Source: Deltaproteobacteria bacterium
Lineage (GTDB): Bacteria > Myxococcota_A > Polyangia > JAAYKL01
NCBI GenBank assembly: GCA_030595125.1
Contig: JAUVDV010000002.1
Location: 34,501-98,500, forward strand
DNA: 64,000 bases
Reading direction: 5' to 3'
The translations under genes and the position numbers were made by a program. The notes below the pieces were generated by a model that was not told the DNA's origin, ran no database searches, and saw only the letters and a program-made list of their open reading frames with translations. Below, in pieces: positions 50,953 through 58,859 of this stretch (the stretch's first letter is position 1; the number at the start of each line of letters is the position of its first letter).

Positions 50953-52041
50953 ATGCGACCACAAACTCTGATACTGCCACTGAGCGCCATGTTCTTTGCA
51001 GCTACATTATCATTTTCATTGGCCAGCGCTCCCGTTTACGCCCAGTCCAAAGTTACCAAGGAGAAACCCGCAAAACTGACGTTCAAGGAAAAAAGAGCAC
51101 GGTCGGCCGTCAAGCGGAAGATGAAGCATCTGGGTTTTTCAGTGGTCTCGGTGGAAAAGAAAAAAGGAGACAAATGGGAAGTCCAGGTTGAGAAGTTTTC
51201 AGCCAAAAAGGCACGACGATCCCTTCGCGGAAAAATTGCTCCGGCCAAAATGAAAACAAAGCACAAGGCCGGTGGTCCCGCAAAGGTAACCAAGGGCGTT
51301 GCGCAAAAACCGGGCAACATGAAAATGCAAGGGGGAGGTTTCCACGCCGGAGGCTCCAACGCCATGTCCGGTGATGCTACTGCCCTGGGGGGGGGGCCCA
51401 GCAGCGGTGGTCTGATCGGTGGAGATCAGAACCCCTCCGGCGGCGGATCTATCGGTGGAGATCAGAACCCCTCCGACGGTGATAGCGGCGGATTGGGGGG
51501 GGGATCTGTGGGCGATCCTTCGGCCGGAGGCGATGGACCTGCCATAGATGAAGCAACTCCAGGCCCAGGAAGCGGCGGCGACGGCGGCCGCGGCGATGAT
51601 GACGATGGAGGTGACGGGCCGGGCGCCAATCAAGCCCAAGAAGGCCCTCCCAAGGGTGGCGACGATGGCGACGGCGAAGGTGGCGACGAAGGTGGCGGCG
51701 ACAACGGCGGCGAAGGCGCCGGTGAAGGTGACGGCGAGGGTGGCGTGACGCCCGATGAGGGTGACGGTGGTGGTGACGGCGACGATGGTGACGACGATCC
51801 GTGGGGTGGTGACGTGGGAGGTGACGACGGTGGCGACGGTGGCGACGACGGCGACGATGATGACGACGATTTGGAGTTGAACCTGAGTCGCAACGTGGGC
51901 AAGCTCACCAGTTACGCGTCGCTCACAGTTTCCTATTCCAGTGAAGGTAGTCTTTCCCTGTCCGTGACAAGCCTCAGAGCGGTCGGGCTCGCAGCCAGCC
52001 CCTGTGTCCTCAAGGGCGGCGACATTCAAATTGTTAAATAG
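50953..52041 (+). CDS. Gly/Asp-rich secreted repeat protein
   Basis: A 362-residue secreted protein. AGGAGGAATAA precedes the ATG; the signal peptide ends SAPVYAQ. A basic segment (about residues 32-110, Lys-rich) is followed by a Gly/Asp/Asn low-complexity region (about 110-310), with units such as GGDQNPS and G-G-D-D-G-D. The C-terminal 50 residues are ordinary (LSRNVGKLTSYASLTVSYSS, one Cys). The charge switches from strongly basic to strongly acidic along the chain. It may bind calcium or polysaccharide; function is unknown. Confidence 0.75.
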   Translation: MRPQTLILPLSAMFFAATLSFSLASAPVYAQSKVTKEKPAKLTFKEKRARSAVKRKMKHLGFSVVSVEKKKGDKWEVQVEKFSAKKARRSLRGKIAPAKMKTKHKAGGPAKVTKGVAQKPGNMKMQGGGFHAGGSNAMSGDATALGGGPSSGGLIGGDQNPSGGGSIGGDQNPSDGDSGGLGGGSVGDPSAGGDGPAIDEATPGPGSGGDGGRGDDDDGGDGPGANQAQEGPPKGGDDGDGEGGDEGGGDNGGEGAGEGDGEGGVTPDEGDGGGDGDDGDDDPWGGDVGGDDGGDGGDDGDDDDDDLELNLSRNVGKLTSYASLTVSYSSEGSLSLSVTSLRAVGLAASPCVLKGGDIQIVK

Positions 52042-52078
52042 CGTTCCCGTTTTGCGCCAAACTGTTTGTTGCGCCAGG

Positions 52079-52762
52079 CTATATGCCGGATATCGGCGTG
52101 ATGACAGCGGTCTGGCTCTCGTTGATAAAGCCTGTGCCGTAATAGATGTCGACGACAAACACGTTTACTTCGAACAGAACATGGTCCGGTTCACCAGTGT
52201 TCGGAGTGCTTACCCACAGCGCGAATCCGTTTGTGAAGCCACCAGAGCTGCGCCAGAAGACAGTTGGATTCGTCCCGTTCCAATCAAAACCGATGTCCGG
52301 GCTGTTGATGTAATACTCTCCGCCGGAGACTGAACCAATCTGAAGGTCGACGTCTGAAGCGGTCACGGAGAAATCATGAATGGTGTAAGTTCCGGCTGAA
52401 GAGAGAGCGCTCGCGAACTCGCCGTCGGTGACGAAGGTTCCCTGCTCCGTACCGGTTGCGGCGTTGGTCCAGGTCCACAAAACACCCGTGTCAGAATCGG
52501 TGTCCGTGCTTCCATCCATGCCCGCGTCGGCATCCGTGTCCGTGTCGGTATCGGTGTCGGTGTCCGTGTCGGTATCCGTGTCAGTGTCCGCGTCGGTGTC
52601 CGTGTCGGTATCAGTATCCGTGTCTGTATCGGTGTCCGCGTCGGTATCCGTGTCTGTGTCGGTGCTTCCGTCGCTCGTTTCGCCACAACCGCAATCGTCG
52701 CAGCCGAGTTGAGTCAATCCCAATGCGAGTGTCATTGATAAAACCAATAGAAATTTTTTCAT
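52079..52762 (-). CDS. Linker lipoprotein
   Basis: A 227-residue lipoprotein. ATG 52762 is preferred because GGAGAG lies just before it. The lipobox is LTQLGC, followed by DDCGCG. The Asp-Thr/Asp-Ala linker spans about residues 32-95. The C-terminal 120 residues (LWTWTNAATGTEQGTFVTDG to SQTAVITPISGI) look like a beta-sandwich with no recognised motif. It is followed on the opposite strand by the Gly/Asp-rich gene (convergent). Confidence 0.78.
   Translation of the reverse strand: MKKFLLVLSMTLALGLTQLGCDDCGCGETSDGSTDTDTDTDADTDTDTDTDTDTDTDADTDTDTDTDTDTDTDTDTDADAGMDGSTDTDSDTGVLWTWTNAATGTEQGTFVTDGEFASALSSAGTYTIHDFSVTASDVDLQIGSVSGGEYYINSPDIGFDWNGTNPTVFWRSSGGFTNGFALWVSTPNTGEPDHVLFEVNVFVVDIYYGTGFINESQTAVITPISGI
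52488..52669. repeat. Hexanucleotide tandem tract
   Basis: GTGTCG/GTATCG units encode the Asp-Thr/Asp-Ala linker of the lipoprotein gene that contains it. Confidence 0.8.
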
Positions 52763-52796
52763 TTTTCTCTCCATAAGTTGTGATCGAAGGTGGTTT

Positions 52797-54203
52797 CTAA
52801 TCCTTGACTCTCCACAGTTTGAGCACGTCGGTGCGGCCGGGGCCGGTCATGTCCTGCATGCCGAAGGTGACGGCGATATCGTCGCCCGGAGACACAACGT
52901 TTCGTTCGAGAAGAACCTGCTGCGCCTGTTCCACAACGCTGTGAATTCCCTCGACCCATTGTGCCTTGACGGGAAGAACACCCCATCGAAGAGCCAGTCT
53001 TCTCAGGACTTCCTCGTGTCTGGACAGGGCGACAATCGCCGCCATCGGCCGATAAGCGCTGACGAGGGCCGCAGAGTGACCGGTCTCGCTGTAGACCGCC
53101 AGGGCCTTGAGGTTCAGATCTTCGCTCGCGGCCACGCAGGCCCGGGCTATGGCGTTGGAGAAGCTGTACTCGCTATCGCGAAACATATGCGGCATCCGCT
53201 CGAACAACTGGCTCCCCTCGACCTCCTCCAGGATCGACGCCATCTCCTCGACCGCCTTCACCGGATACTTGCCGCTCGCGGTTTCGCCCGAGAGCATCAC
53301 GGCGTCGGTTCCGTCCAGCACGGCGTTGGCCACGTCGGATACCTCGGCGCGAGTGGGGCGCGGATTGTGGATCATGGAGTCCAGCATCTGTGTGGCGACG
53401 ATGACCGGCTTGCCGCGAGCAGCTGCCCACCGGATGATTCGTTTTTGAAGTAGTGGCACCTTCTCCGCGCCGGCCTCCACCCCGAGATCGCCCCGGGCAA
53501 CCATCACCCCGTCTGCCGCCTCGATGATCTCCTCGAGTTGATCGATGGCCTCCGGCTTTTCGATCTTGGCGATCACCGGAATACCCCCGGCCAGATCGAC
53601 GGTTTCCCGCACATCCGCAGCGCTCCTTACGAAGGACAGGGCAAAGAAGTCGACCCCCAGCTCGCGGGCGAACTTCAGATCTTCCCGATCCTTGGCCGTG
53701 AGGGCCGGCGTGGATAGGGGTGTTCCCGGGATGTTCATGCCCTTTCGGTCCCGGAGCGTGCCGCCCGTGATGACCTTGCAGGCGATATCCCCGCCCGATA
53801 CGCCTGTAACTTCGAGTTCCAGCAACCCGTCGTCGAGAAGGATCCTGTCCGAAGGTGAGACGTCTCGCGGAAGCTGCTTGTAGCTGGTCGAAAAACGCTT
53901 CTCGTCGCCCACGAGGTCCTCGGTGGTGATGGTTACCTCAGCGCCCTCCACCAGTTTTACAGAGCCTCCCCGCAGTTTACCCGCCCTGATCTTGGGGCCG
54001 CACAGATCCGCCAGGATGGCCACGTGAACGCCCAGCGACCTGGTGACCGAGCGAACGGTATCGAACATTTTTCGGTGATCATCGTGGGTGCCGTGAGAAA
54101 AATTGAGTCTGGCCACGTCCAGACCAGCGGCTACCAGCTTCGAAATCGTACCGGAATCCGCGCTCGCCGGACCGAGCGTGGCCACGATCTTGACCCTTTG
54201 CAT
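52797..54203 (-). CDS. pyk: Pyruvate kinase
   Basis: A 468-residue enzyme making pyruvate and ATP from phosphoenolpyruvate and ADP. VKIVATLGPASAD near 4-16, ARLNFSHGTHDDH near 33, then PVIAKIEKPEAIDQL and MVARGDLGVEAGAEKVPLLQ carry substrate and Mg/K binding. TQMLDSMIHNPRPTRAEVSD and GTDAVMLSGETASGKYPV follow. Length is normal. It is the last enzyme of glycolysis in this window. Confidence 0.96.
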   Translation of the reverse strand: MQRVKIVATLGPASADSGTISKLVAAGLDVARLNFSHGTHDDHRKMFDTVRSVTRSLGVHVAILADLCGPKIRAGKLRGGSVKLVEGAEVTITTEDLVGDEKRFSTSYKQLPRDVSPSDRILLDDGLLELEVTGVSGGDIACKVITGGTLRDRKGMNIPGTPLSTPALTAKDREDLKFARELGVDFFALSFVRSAADVRETVDLAGGIPVIAKIEKPEAIDQLEEIIEAADGVMVARGDLGVEAGAEKVPLLQKRIIRWAAARGKPVIVATQMLDSMIHNPRPTRAEVSDVANAVLDGTDAVMLSGETASGKYPVKAVEEMASILEEVEGSQLFERMPHMFRDSEYSFSNAIARACVAASEDLNLKALAVYSETGHSAALVSAYRPMAAIVALSRHEEVLRRLALRWGVLPVKAQWVEGIHSVVEQAQQVLLERNVVSPGDDIAVTFGMQDMTGPGRTDVLKLWRVKD

Positions 54204-54220
54204 TGCGTGTTCTCCCGTTT

Positions 54221-55273
54221 TCAGTCCGTCTCGGTGAGATCCGTCGAGAAGGCGTCGCTCATCATTATCTGGCGGGCGCCGATAAACAGGCTGGCGTTGT
54301 TGCCGAAGACAGGCAGGATCGTGGCAGACGACCAGTTGACCTTTTGGCTGTGGTTGAACCCGCCGAGCACTAGCGAGGCGCTGGGTCGATAACTATCCAG
54401 AAGCGAGTTGGGACGATCCTTGGTGAGCCCCAGGTTGGCGCCGATCACCAGTTCTGAGATTCGGCCCGAGTTGTCGGAGCTGCGAAGGAAAAGACCGACT
54501 TCTCGCTCCAGCCTCTTGTTGTCGCAGTTGATCGTTCGCACCCTTCCGTCTTCAATAACCAGGGTGACCGGGTGTTCGGTGACATCGAATTTGTGCTCGA
54601 ACCAGTCGCCGATATTGCGATCGATTACATAGATGCCGCTCACGTCGTTGGGGTAAATGATGAGCTGCCCCGACGGCAGGTTTTGCCATCGATTTGGAAT
54701 GATGAGGCCGTCCATCTTGTCGAAGATCAGCGGCGTGGTGTAATTGATTTCGAGGTTGGTCCCAGCGGGGGATGTCATCGTTATGGAGTTGTTCTTTTCG
54801 GCCAGGGCGATCAGTATTTCGATGAGCTTGGCGACCTCCCGGTAGTTCATGGAGAGCCCGTCAACGAACACCTCGTCGGTTATTGCCGGCATGTGAGCGT
54901 GGCGGATTTTCTGTTCGGTGACGACTTCGAGGACGAGCTTGCGCAGGGACAACTCTCCCCTGACGGTGGTGACCGCCATGGCTGACACCGTGGCGGATCT
55001 GAGCGCCGATGCGATCTGACCCGGAAGGGTCGGCAGCGGCCGATCGCCGATGGAGTCGAGGTTGAACGTTTTGGTTGGGGTTCCAATGGTGCGAAACGCA
55101 CTGTCGAGGGCAGCCCCGACGTTGATGGTGGATTTGTCGTAAATGATTACCGCAGAATCATTGTTTGCGGCGGACAGGCAAGTGCCCACGGCGTTGACGG
55201 CGGCTTCGAGCATCGACGCGCTAACGTCGATTTCTGACAGAGCCCCCAAGATCTTGTTGTCCTCAACTGTCAT
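54221..55273 (-). CDS. M29-like aminopeptidase-family protein with altered metal site
   Basis: A 350-residue cytoplasmic protein with the general layout of the M29 aminopeptidase / NicX-like family: AGTNLEINYTTPLIFDKMDG, then PNRWQNLPSGQLIIYPNDVS, and GNIGDW-like strands. In active M29 enzymes the second segment reads NLPAGE with Glu as a metal ligand; here it is Gln. The C-terminal His/Asp ligands (VHIALG, H-x-D) also appear replaced (SASLVLGGFNHSQKVNWSSA). Catalysis by the usual two-metal mechanism looks unlikely. It lies between pyk and the small secreted protein on the minus strand. Confidence 0.6.
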   Translation of the reverse strand: MTVEDNKILGALSEIDVSASMLEAAVNAVGTCLSAANNDSAVIIYDKSTINVGAALDSAFRTIGTPTKTFNLDSIGDRPLPTLPGQIASALRSATVSAMAVTTVRGELSLRKLVLEVVTEQKIRHAHMPAITDEVFVDGLSMNYREVAKLIEILIALAEKNNSITMTSPAGTNLEINYTTPLIFDKMDGLIIPNRWQNLPSGQLIIYPNDVSGIYVIDRNIGDWFEHKFDVTEHPVTLVIEDGRVRTINCDNKRLEREVGLFLRSSDNSGRISELVIGANLGLTKDRPNSLLDSYRPSASLVLGGFNHSQKVNWSSATILPVFGNNASLFIGARQIMMSDAFSTDLTETD

Positions 55274-55391
55274 CTCGTCTTTTGATCTCTAGCATTTGAC
55301 TGTATTTTTTTTTATAGACTCGGGGTGAGCGGGCGTCAACTCCCAACAGACAAGATTGATCTTTCGCGTGGCGATGGAAAGTTTGTCCAAC

Positions 55392-55898
55392 TCATGGGTT
55401 GTTTTTCATGGCCTCGACGAGGGCAGGGCGAATTCTTCGCGCGTTTGAGAGCATTCCGAGCAACTGGGAACGGAAGGCCTTTCTGTCGAAGTTGGAGTCG
55501 GTGTTCAGCACAACCGAGATGCGAATGGTTGCGGTGGATTCGTCCCACTCCAGCTTGGATGTCACCATCTGCCGGTTGCAGGCCAGGAGGAGCCGGGCCA
55601 GCTCCAGCCCCGGGCCTTCGGGTGTACCGATTTCCATGAACCGCTCGATGTAGATGTAGACAGTGTGTGTCGCGGAGCTTAACCGGATGGTTACGTCGAG
55701 AGTGGGGCCCTGCTCCCCGAGTGTTGTCGGGAACACGCAGGTGCTCGCGCGATCATCGCAAACGGCGTTGATATTCAGTCGAGCGATCTCCTGGCGGATG
55801 GCTGTCATGTATCCGGGATCGGATATGTCCTGTGCCGCAACCGTCAGGGATGCTGTGAGGATTATCAACGACAGGGCGTGGCGCGCTAGTGAAGCCAT
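55392..55898 (-). CDS. Secreted YbjN-like small protein
   Basis: A 168-residue secreted protein. The start at ATG 55898 (MASLARHALSLIILTASLTVAAQ) gives a signal peptide; the gene overlaps the end of the signal peptidase gene by 13 bp. The mature part (MTAIRQEIARLNINAV, then YIYIERFMEIG, LLACNRQMVTSKLEWDESTATIRISVV-like segment) recalls YbjN / type III chaperone-like folds. The specific role is unknown. Confidence 0.65.
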   Translation of the reverse strand: MASLARHALSLIILTASLTVAAQDISDPGYMTAIRQEIARLNINAVCDDRASTCVFPTTLGEQGPTLDVTIRLSSATHTVYIYIERFMEIGTPEGPGLELARLLLACNRQMVTSKLEWDESTATIRISVVLNTDSNFDRKAFRSQLLGMLSNARRIRPALVEAMKNNP

Positions 55899-56512
55899 GA
55901 CAGGAAACGGCGGGTCCAGACGAGGTCGCCGCTGTCCTCTCCGGGCCACAGGAGGAACACGGCTTCTCCTATGCACCCTTCGATGGGTACGACCCCGAAG
56001 TTGCGGCTATCGCGCCCCAGGTTTCGGTTGTCGGCCACGAGGAAAAAATGGCCTTCGGGGACGACGACACCCCTCGCCTTTTTCCCCTTACCCCGGTCCA
56101 TGAGGGCGACCTCGTACAGTACCCCGCCAAAGTACTCCTCGGCGACGCGGACGGCGTATTCCATGTGCTCTCCGGAGGTGTTGTCAACGTAGATCATGGG
56201 GTCCACGATCGCGTGCTGCACCACATCACCATCGACCTTTATATGGTTCTTCCAGAAGGATACCTCCATCCCCGGGACGCCGATAATCCTGAGCACAACC
56301 AGGCTGGAAGGATCGTCCGGATCTTCACAAACGGCGATATCGCCCAATCCCATGACCCCAACGGTTTTCACGATGAAGAGATCCCCCGCCACCAGATTGG
56401 GAATCATCGAGTACGAACCCGTCCTGGCCAGATCGAAAAAGAAGATCTTTCCGATGACCGCGAGCAGCACCACGACCACCACCACTCCAAAAAGAAACTT
56501 TAGAAACTTCAC
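55886..56512 (-). CDS. Signal peptidase I-like protein lacking catalytic lysine
   Basis: A 208-residue membrane protein with one N-terminal helix (FLFGVVVVVVLLAVIGKIFF). Box B has the nucleophile region GSYSMIPNLVAGDLFIVK, with Ser kept. Box D, which should read YIKRVIGLPG with the general-base Lys, reads LVVLRIIGVPG here, so Lys is Leu. Box E is GHFFLVADNRNLGRDSRNFG instead of GDNR. The fold is clearly S26, but activity is doubtful unless another base is used. Other signal peptidase genes are expected elsewhere in the genome. Confidence 0.8.
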   Translation of the reverse strand: MKFLKFLFGVVVVVVLLAVIGKIFFFDLARTGSYSMIPNLVAGDLFIVKTVGVMGLGDIAVCEDPDDPSSLVVLRIIGVPGMEVSFWKNHIKVDGDVVQHAIVDPMIYVDNTSGEHMEYAVRVAEEYFGGVLYEVALMDRGKGKKARGVVVPEGHFFLVADNRNLGRDSRNFGVVPIEGCIGEAVFLLWPGEDSGDLVWTRRFLSWLH

Positions 56513-56524
56513 GATGTATCCTCT

Positions 56525-56581
56525 TAAAGCTGGCCTCCATCAACTTCCCCTTCCCCTCGCAGGGGAAGGCCGGGATGGGGT
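56525..56581. repeat. Dispersed 57-bp palindromic repeat, copy 2
   Basis: About 93 percent identical to 28754-28810 by eye (4 differences in 57). The perfect inverted repeat CCTTCCCCT / AGGGGAAGG lies at 56549-56569. Located 12 bp upstream of the signal peptidase-like gene start. Confidence 0.75.
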
Positions 56582-56656
56582 CTTTGAAGAATGAGCTTAT
56601 TGTGTGTGTGTCCCGAACGATGTGTCAAGAAGAAGGACGCCAATCAGGAGGGGGTG

Positions 56657-56863
56657 CTAAAATTCCCAGGCCAGGGGCGAGGCCGCACGTTCGTAGCTCG
56701 CGACCCGTCTGGTTGACTTGGTGAACTGCTTGCAGTTTGCGCATGAGAATGACGGCCACAGCATGGCGGACGCCTCCTCGAGGCAGCCGGCGTAGTGAAT
56801 GCAGTCATCGCGTCGATGCGTGGTCACATTTGTCATGTCGAGGATAAAGTCGATTTTCTTCAT
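56657..56863 (-). CDS. Small Cys-rich, probably zinc-binding protein
   Basis: A 68-residue protein without a signal peptide. GGAGGTCTT precedes the ATG. Four Cys in pairs (DCIHYAGCLEEA, then FSCANCKQF) suggest a zinc site. The C-terminal 25 residues are Ser/Arg-rich. I do not recognise the family. An AT-rich 170-bp region separates it from murC. Confidence 0.65.
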   Translation of the reverse strand: MKKIDFILDMTNVTTHRRDDCIHYAGCLEEASAMLWPSFSCANCKQFTKSTRRVASYERAASPLAWEF

Positions 56864-57035
56864 TTTAAGACCTCCGAAAAAAGCAATACAAAGTGAGTTA
56901 ATTAAGCTCTCTTCATACTTGGTTGTACGGTGGGCAAAAAAATTCCAAAAATGGTTGACAAAAAAATGTAATTGGTCGTCGAATTTTGAATCGCATTATA
57001 AAGCACCGGGTGATAACCGCGGCAACCCGTTGCAA
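56864..57035. other. AT-rich intergenic region after murC
   Basis: 172 bp, visibly AT-richer than surroundings. ACGGGT near 57026 can pair with ACCCGG-like sequence near 57008, a weak terminator candidate for murC on the minus strand. It also must carry the promoter of the small Cys-rich gene. Nothing else is recognised. Confidence 0.3.
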
Positions 57036-58451
57036 TTAAAGGAGTTTTAGTACGCGTTCAGCCACGGTGTAAATATCGCCGGCGCCCACTGTCAGGAAGA
57101 TATCGCCCGGTTTCGAAACGGTCACGGCGCGGTGGGCTAGATCTACGAGATCGCCGATGTGCTCCGCGTCGGTTCCGTTTTTGCGCATCTCGGCGGCAAG
57201 ATCGATGGCTTTTGCTCTTTTCGAGTCGTCGGGTTCCTCGCGGGCTGCAAAGATGTCGGTTACGAAGACCAGATCGGCGAGGCTGAAACATGTCGCCAGC
57301 TCGTCAAACAGAAAACCGGTACGAGATATCTGATGGGGCTGGAAAGCGACGATGAGTCTCCTCGACGGGTACCTGGATACAGCGCCCTGCAGCAACGCCT
57401 GGATTTCGGTGGGGTGGTGAGCGTAGTCATCCACCACGGTCGTGCCGCCGACAGTTCCCTTGACCTCGAAGCGCCTCGCGATACCGCTGAAGGTGCCGAT
57501 GCCGTGCGCCAGCTCGGCGGCATCCAGACCCAGATCCAGGCCTACAGCCATTGCCGCCAGGGCGTTGGCGACGTTGTGAAGACCGGGCTGAGTGAGAATG
57601 ACCTCTGTTGCGGCCTCGTTCCGATGAAAGAGTTCGAAGACCGTCTTTTCGCTGTTCACTCGGATGTTACGTGCTTCAAAGTCCGCCGTGCTCCTGGTTG
57701 AGAGGGAGATCTTGCGGCAGCTCAGATCCGGGAGAATGCGGCCCGTATTCGGGCAGTCGGCGTTGTGGAAGAGGGCTCCGTTTGGCGGTATTCGGGCGGT
57801 GAAATCGGCGAAGGCGTTCAGCACGTCGTCCAGGTCCGAATATATGTCGAGGTGGTCGGTTTCGATGTTTGTGATCACGGCTCTTTGCGGTGTGAGATTG
57901 AGGAATGATCTATCGTACTCACAGGCCTCCGCCACGAAGATATCGGAGTTCACCGATCGTCTGGGCGCAGAGAACTGCGGGATGTGTCCGCCGATTATGA
58001 AACCCGCGTCGATTCCGGCGCCGCCGAGCGCCGCGACAGTCATGGCCGCGGTCGTTGTCTTGCCGTGAGTTCCAGCTACAGCAATGCCGTCGTGACTATC
58101 GAGGATCGCTCCGAGCATCCCGGCGTATTTGACGACAGGAATTCCGCGCGAGCGGGCCGCCTCGAGCTCGGGATGCGTCGAGGGGAGTGCGGCGGTGGCC
58201 ACTACGAGCTGCGTATTTTTCGGGATATTGCTGCCGTCTTGAAGGGTGTGGACCGTGACACCCGAGGCGACAAGACGCTCGATCGTTGATTTTTCGAGGT
58301 TAGGATCGGATCCCGTTACTGTGAAACCTCGTCGGGCAAGAAGGATCGCCAGGCCGCTCATGGCGCTTCCTCCAACGCCGGCCAGATGCACGGGCCTCGA
58401 GATATCTAGATCACCCAGGTTGGTGGGAAAGCGCTGCGGCTCGGTGTTCAA
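57036..58451 (-). CDS. murC: UDP-N-acetylmuramate--L-alanine ligase
   Basis: A 471-residue Mur ligase adding L-Ala to UDP-MurNAc. The best start is TTG 58451, just after the stop of the small lipoprotein gene; an open frame runs further upstream but overlaps that gene's Asp-Thr coding sequence in another frame. Landmarks: HLAGVGGSAMSGLAILLARR, GTHGKTTTAAMTVAAL near 118, ITNIETDHLDIY near 185, and VVDDYAHHPTEIQALLQG near 330. Length is normal from this start. Confidence 0.93.
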   Translation of the reverse strand: MNTEPQRFPTNLGDLDISRPVHLAGVGGSAMSGLAILLARRGFTVTGSDPNLEKSTIERLVASGVTVHTLQDGSNIPKNTQLVVATAALPSTHPELEAARSRGIPVVKYAGMLGAILDSHDGIAVAGTHGKTTTAAMTVAALGGAGIDAGFIIGGHIPQFSAPRRSVNSDIFVAEACEYDRSFLNLTPQRAVITNIETDHLDIYSDLDDVLNAFADFTARIPPNGALFHNADCPNTGRILPDLSCRKISLSTRSTADFEARNIRVNSEKTVFELFHRNEAATEVILTQPGLHNVANALAAMAVGLDLGLDAAELAHGIGTFSGIARRFEVKGTVGGTTVVDDYAHHPTEIQALLQGAVSRYPSRRLIVAFQPHQISRTGFLFDELATCFSLADLVFVTDIFAAREEPDDSKRAKAIDLAAEMRKNGTDAEHIGDLVDLAHRAVTVSKPGDIFLTVGAGDIYTVAERVLKLL

Positions 58452-58452
58452 T

Positions 58453-58758
58453 TCAGGACCGACCCTTGCCGGTGCTCCCGTCGGGGCCACTGTCCTGATC
58501 GGTATCGGTATCGGTATCTGTGTCGGTGTCCACATCGGTGTCCGTGTCGCCGGCATCCCAATCGTATGTGTCGGTCGATTGATCGCAGATACAGACATCC
58601 TCCGAGCAAGCGCCGCCGGAGAAGCCGTTTTGCTGGCACGAAGACATGCAGTCTGCGGCCACGCAATGCGCGCTGTTGTTGTTCTGGACTTCGCAGGCGA
58701 CCAGAACCGACATGCAGATGAAGAAGCCGACGGCTGTGACGATCTTGCAGGCGATCAT
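58453..58758 (-). CDS. Small lipoprotein with defensin-like cysteine pattern
   Basis: A 101-residue lipoprotein. ATG 58758 follows AGGAGAAGA. The lipobox is VLVAC. Next comes a Cys-rich segment (about residues 29-55) with spacing C-x4-C-x3-C-x9-C-x4-C-x1-C: HCVAADCMSSC, then GFSGGACSEDVCICD. C-x3-C, then GGxC, then CxC is the cysteine-stabilised alpha-beta (CS-alpha-beta) pattern of defensins. The C-terminal third is an Asp-Thr linker, here placed after the module, not before it. The next gene, murC, starts 2 bp downstream, so co-transcription with cell-wall synthesis is likely. Function is inferred only from the pattern. Confidence 0.7.
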   Translation of the reverse strand: MIACKIVTAVGFFICMSVLVACEVQNNNSAHCVAADCMSSCQQNGFSGGACSEDVCICDQSTDTYDWDAGDTDTDVDTDTDTDTDTDQDSGPDGSTGKGRS

Positions 58759-58859
58759 GTTCTTCTCCTGTTCCACGGGCGTTTGTTTTTCAATGGCGAC
58801 TATATCACATGAAAAATGCGATAGGCATATGGACGGGAATGAAATAAGTTTGGAAAATA

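Noticed and set aside
57036..58598. Long N-terminal extension of murC to 58598
   Set aside because: The extension (Thr/Pro/Ile-rich) is the other-frame reading of the Asp-Thr linker of the neighbouring lipoprotein; TTG 58451 gives a normal MurC.
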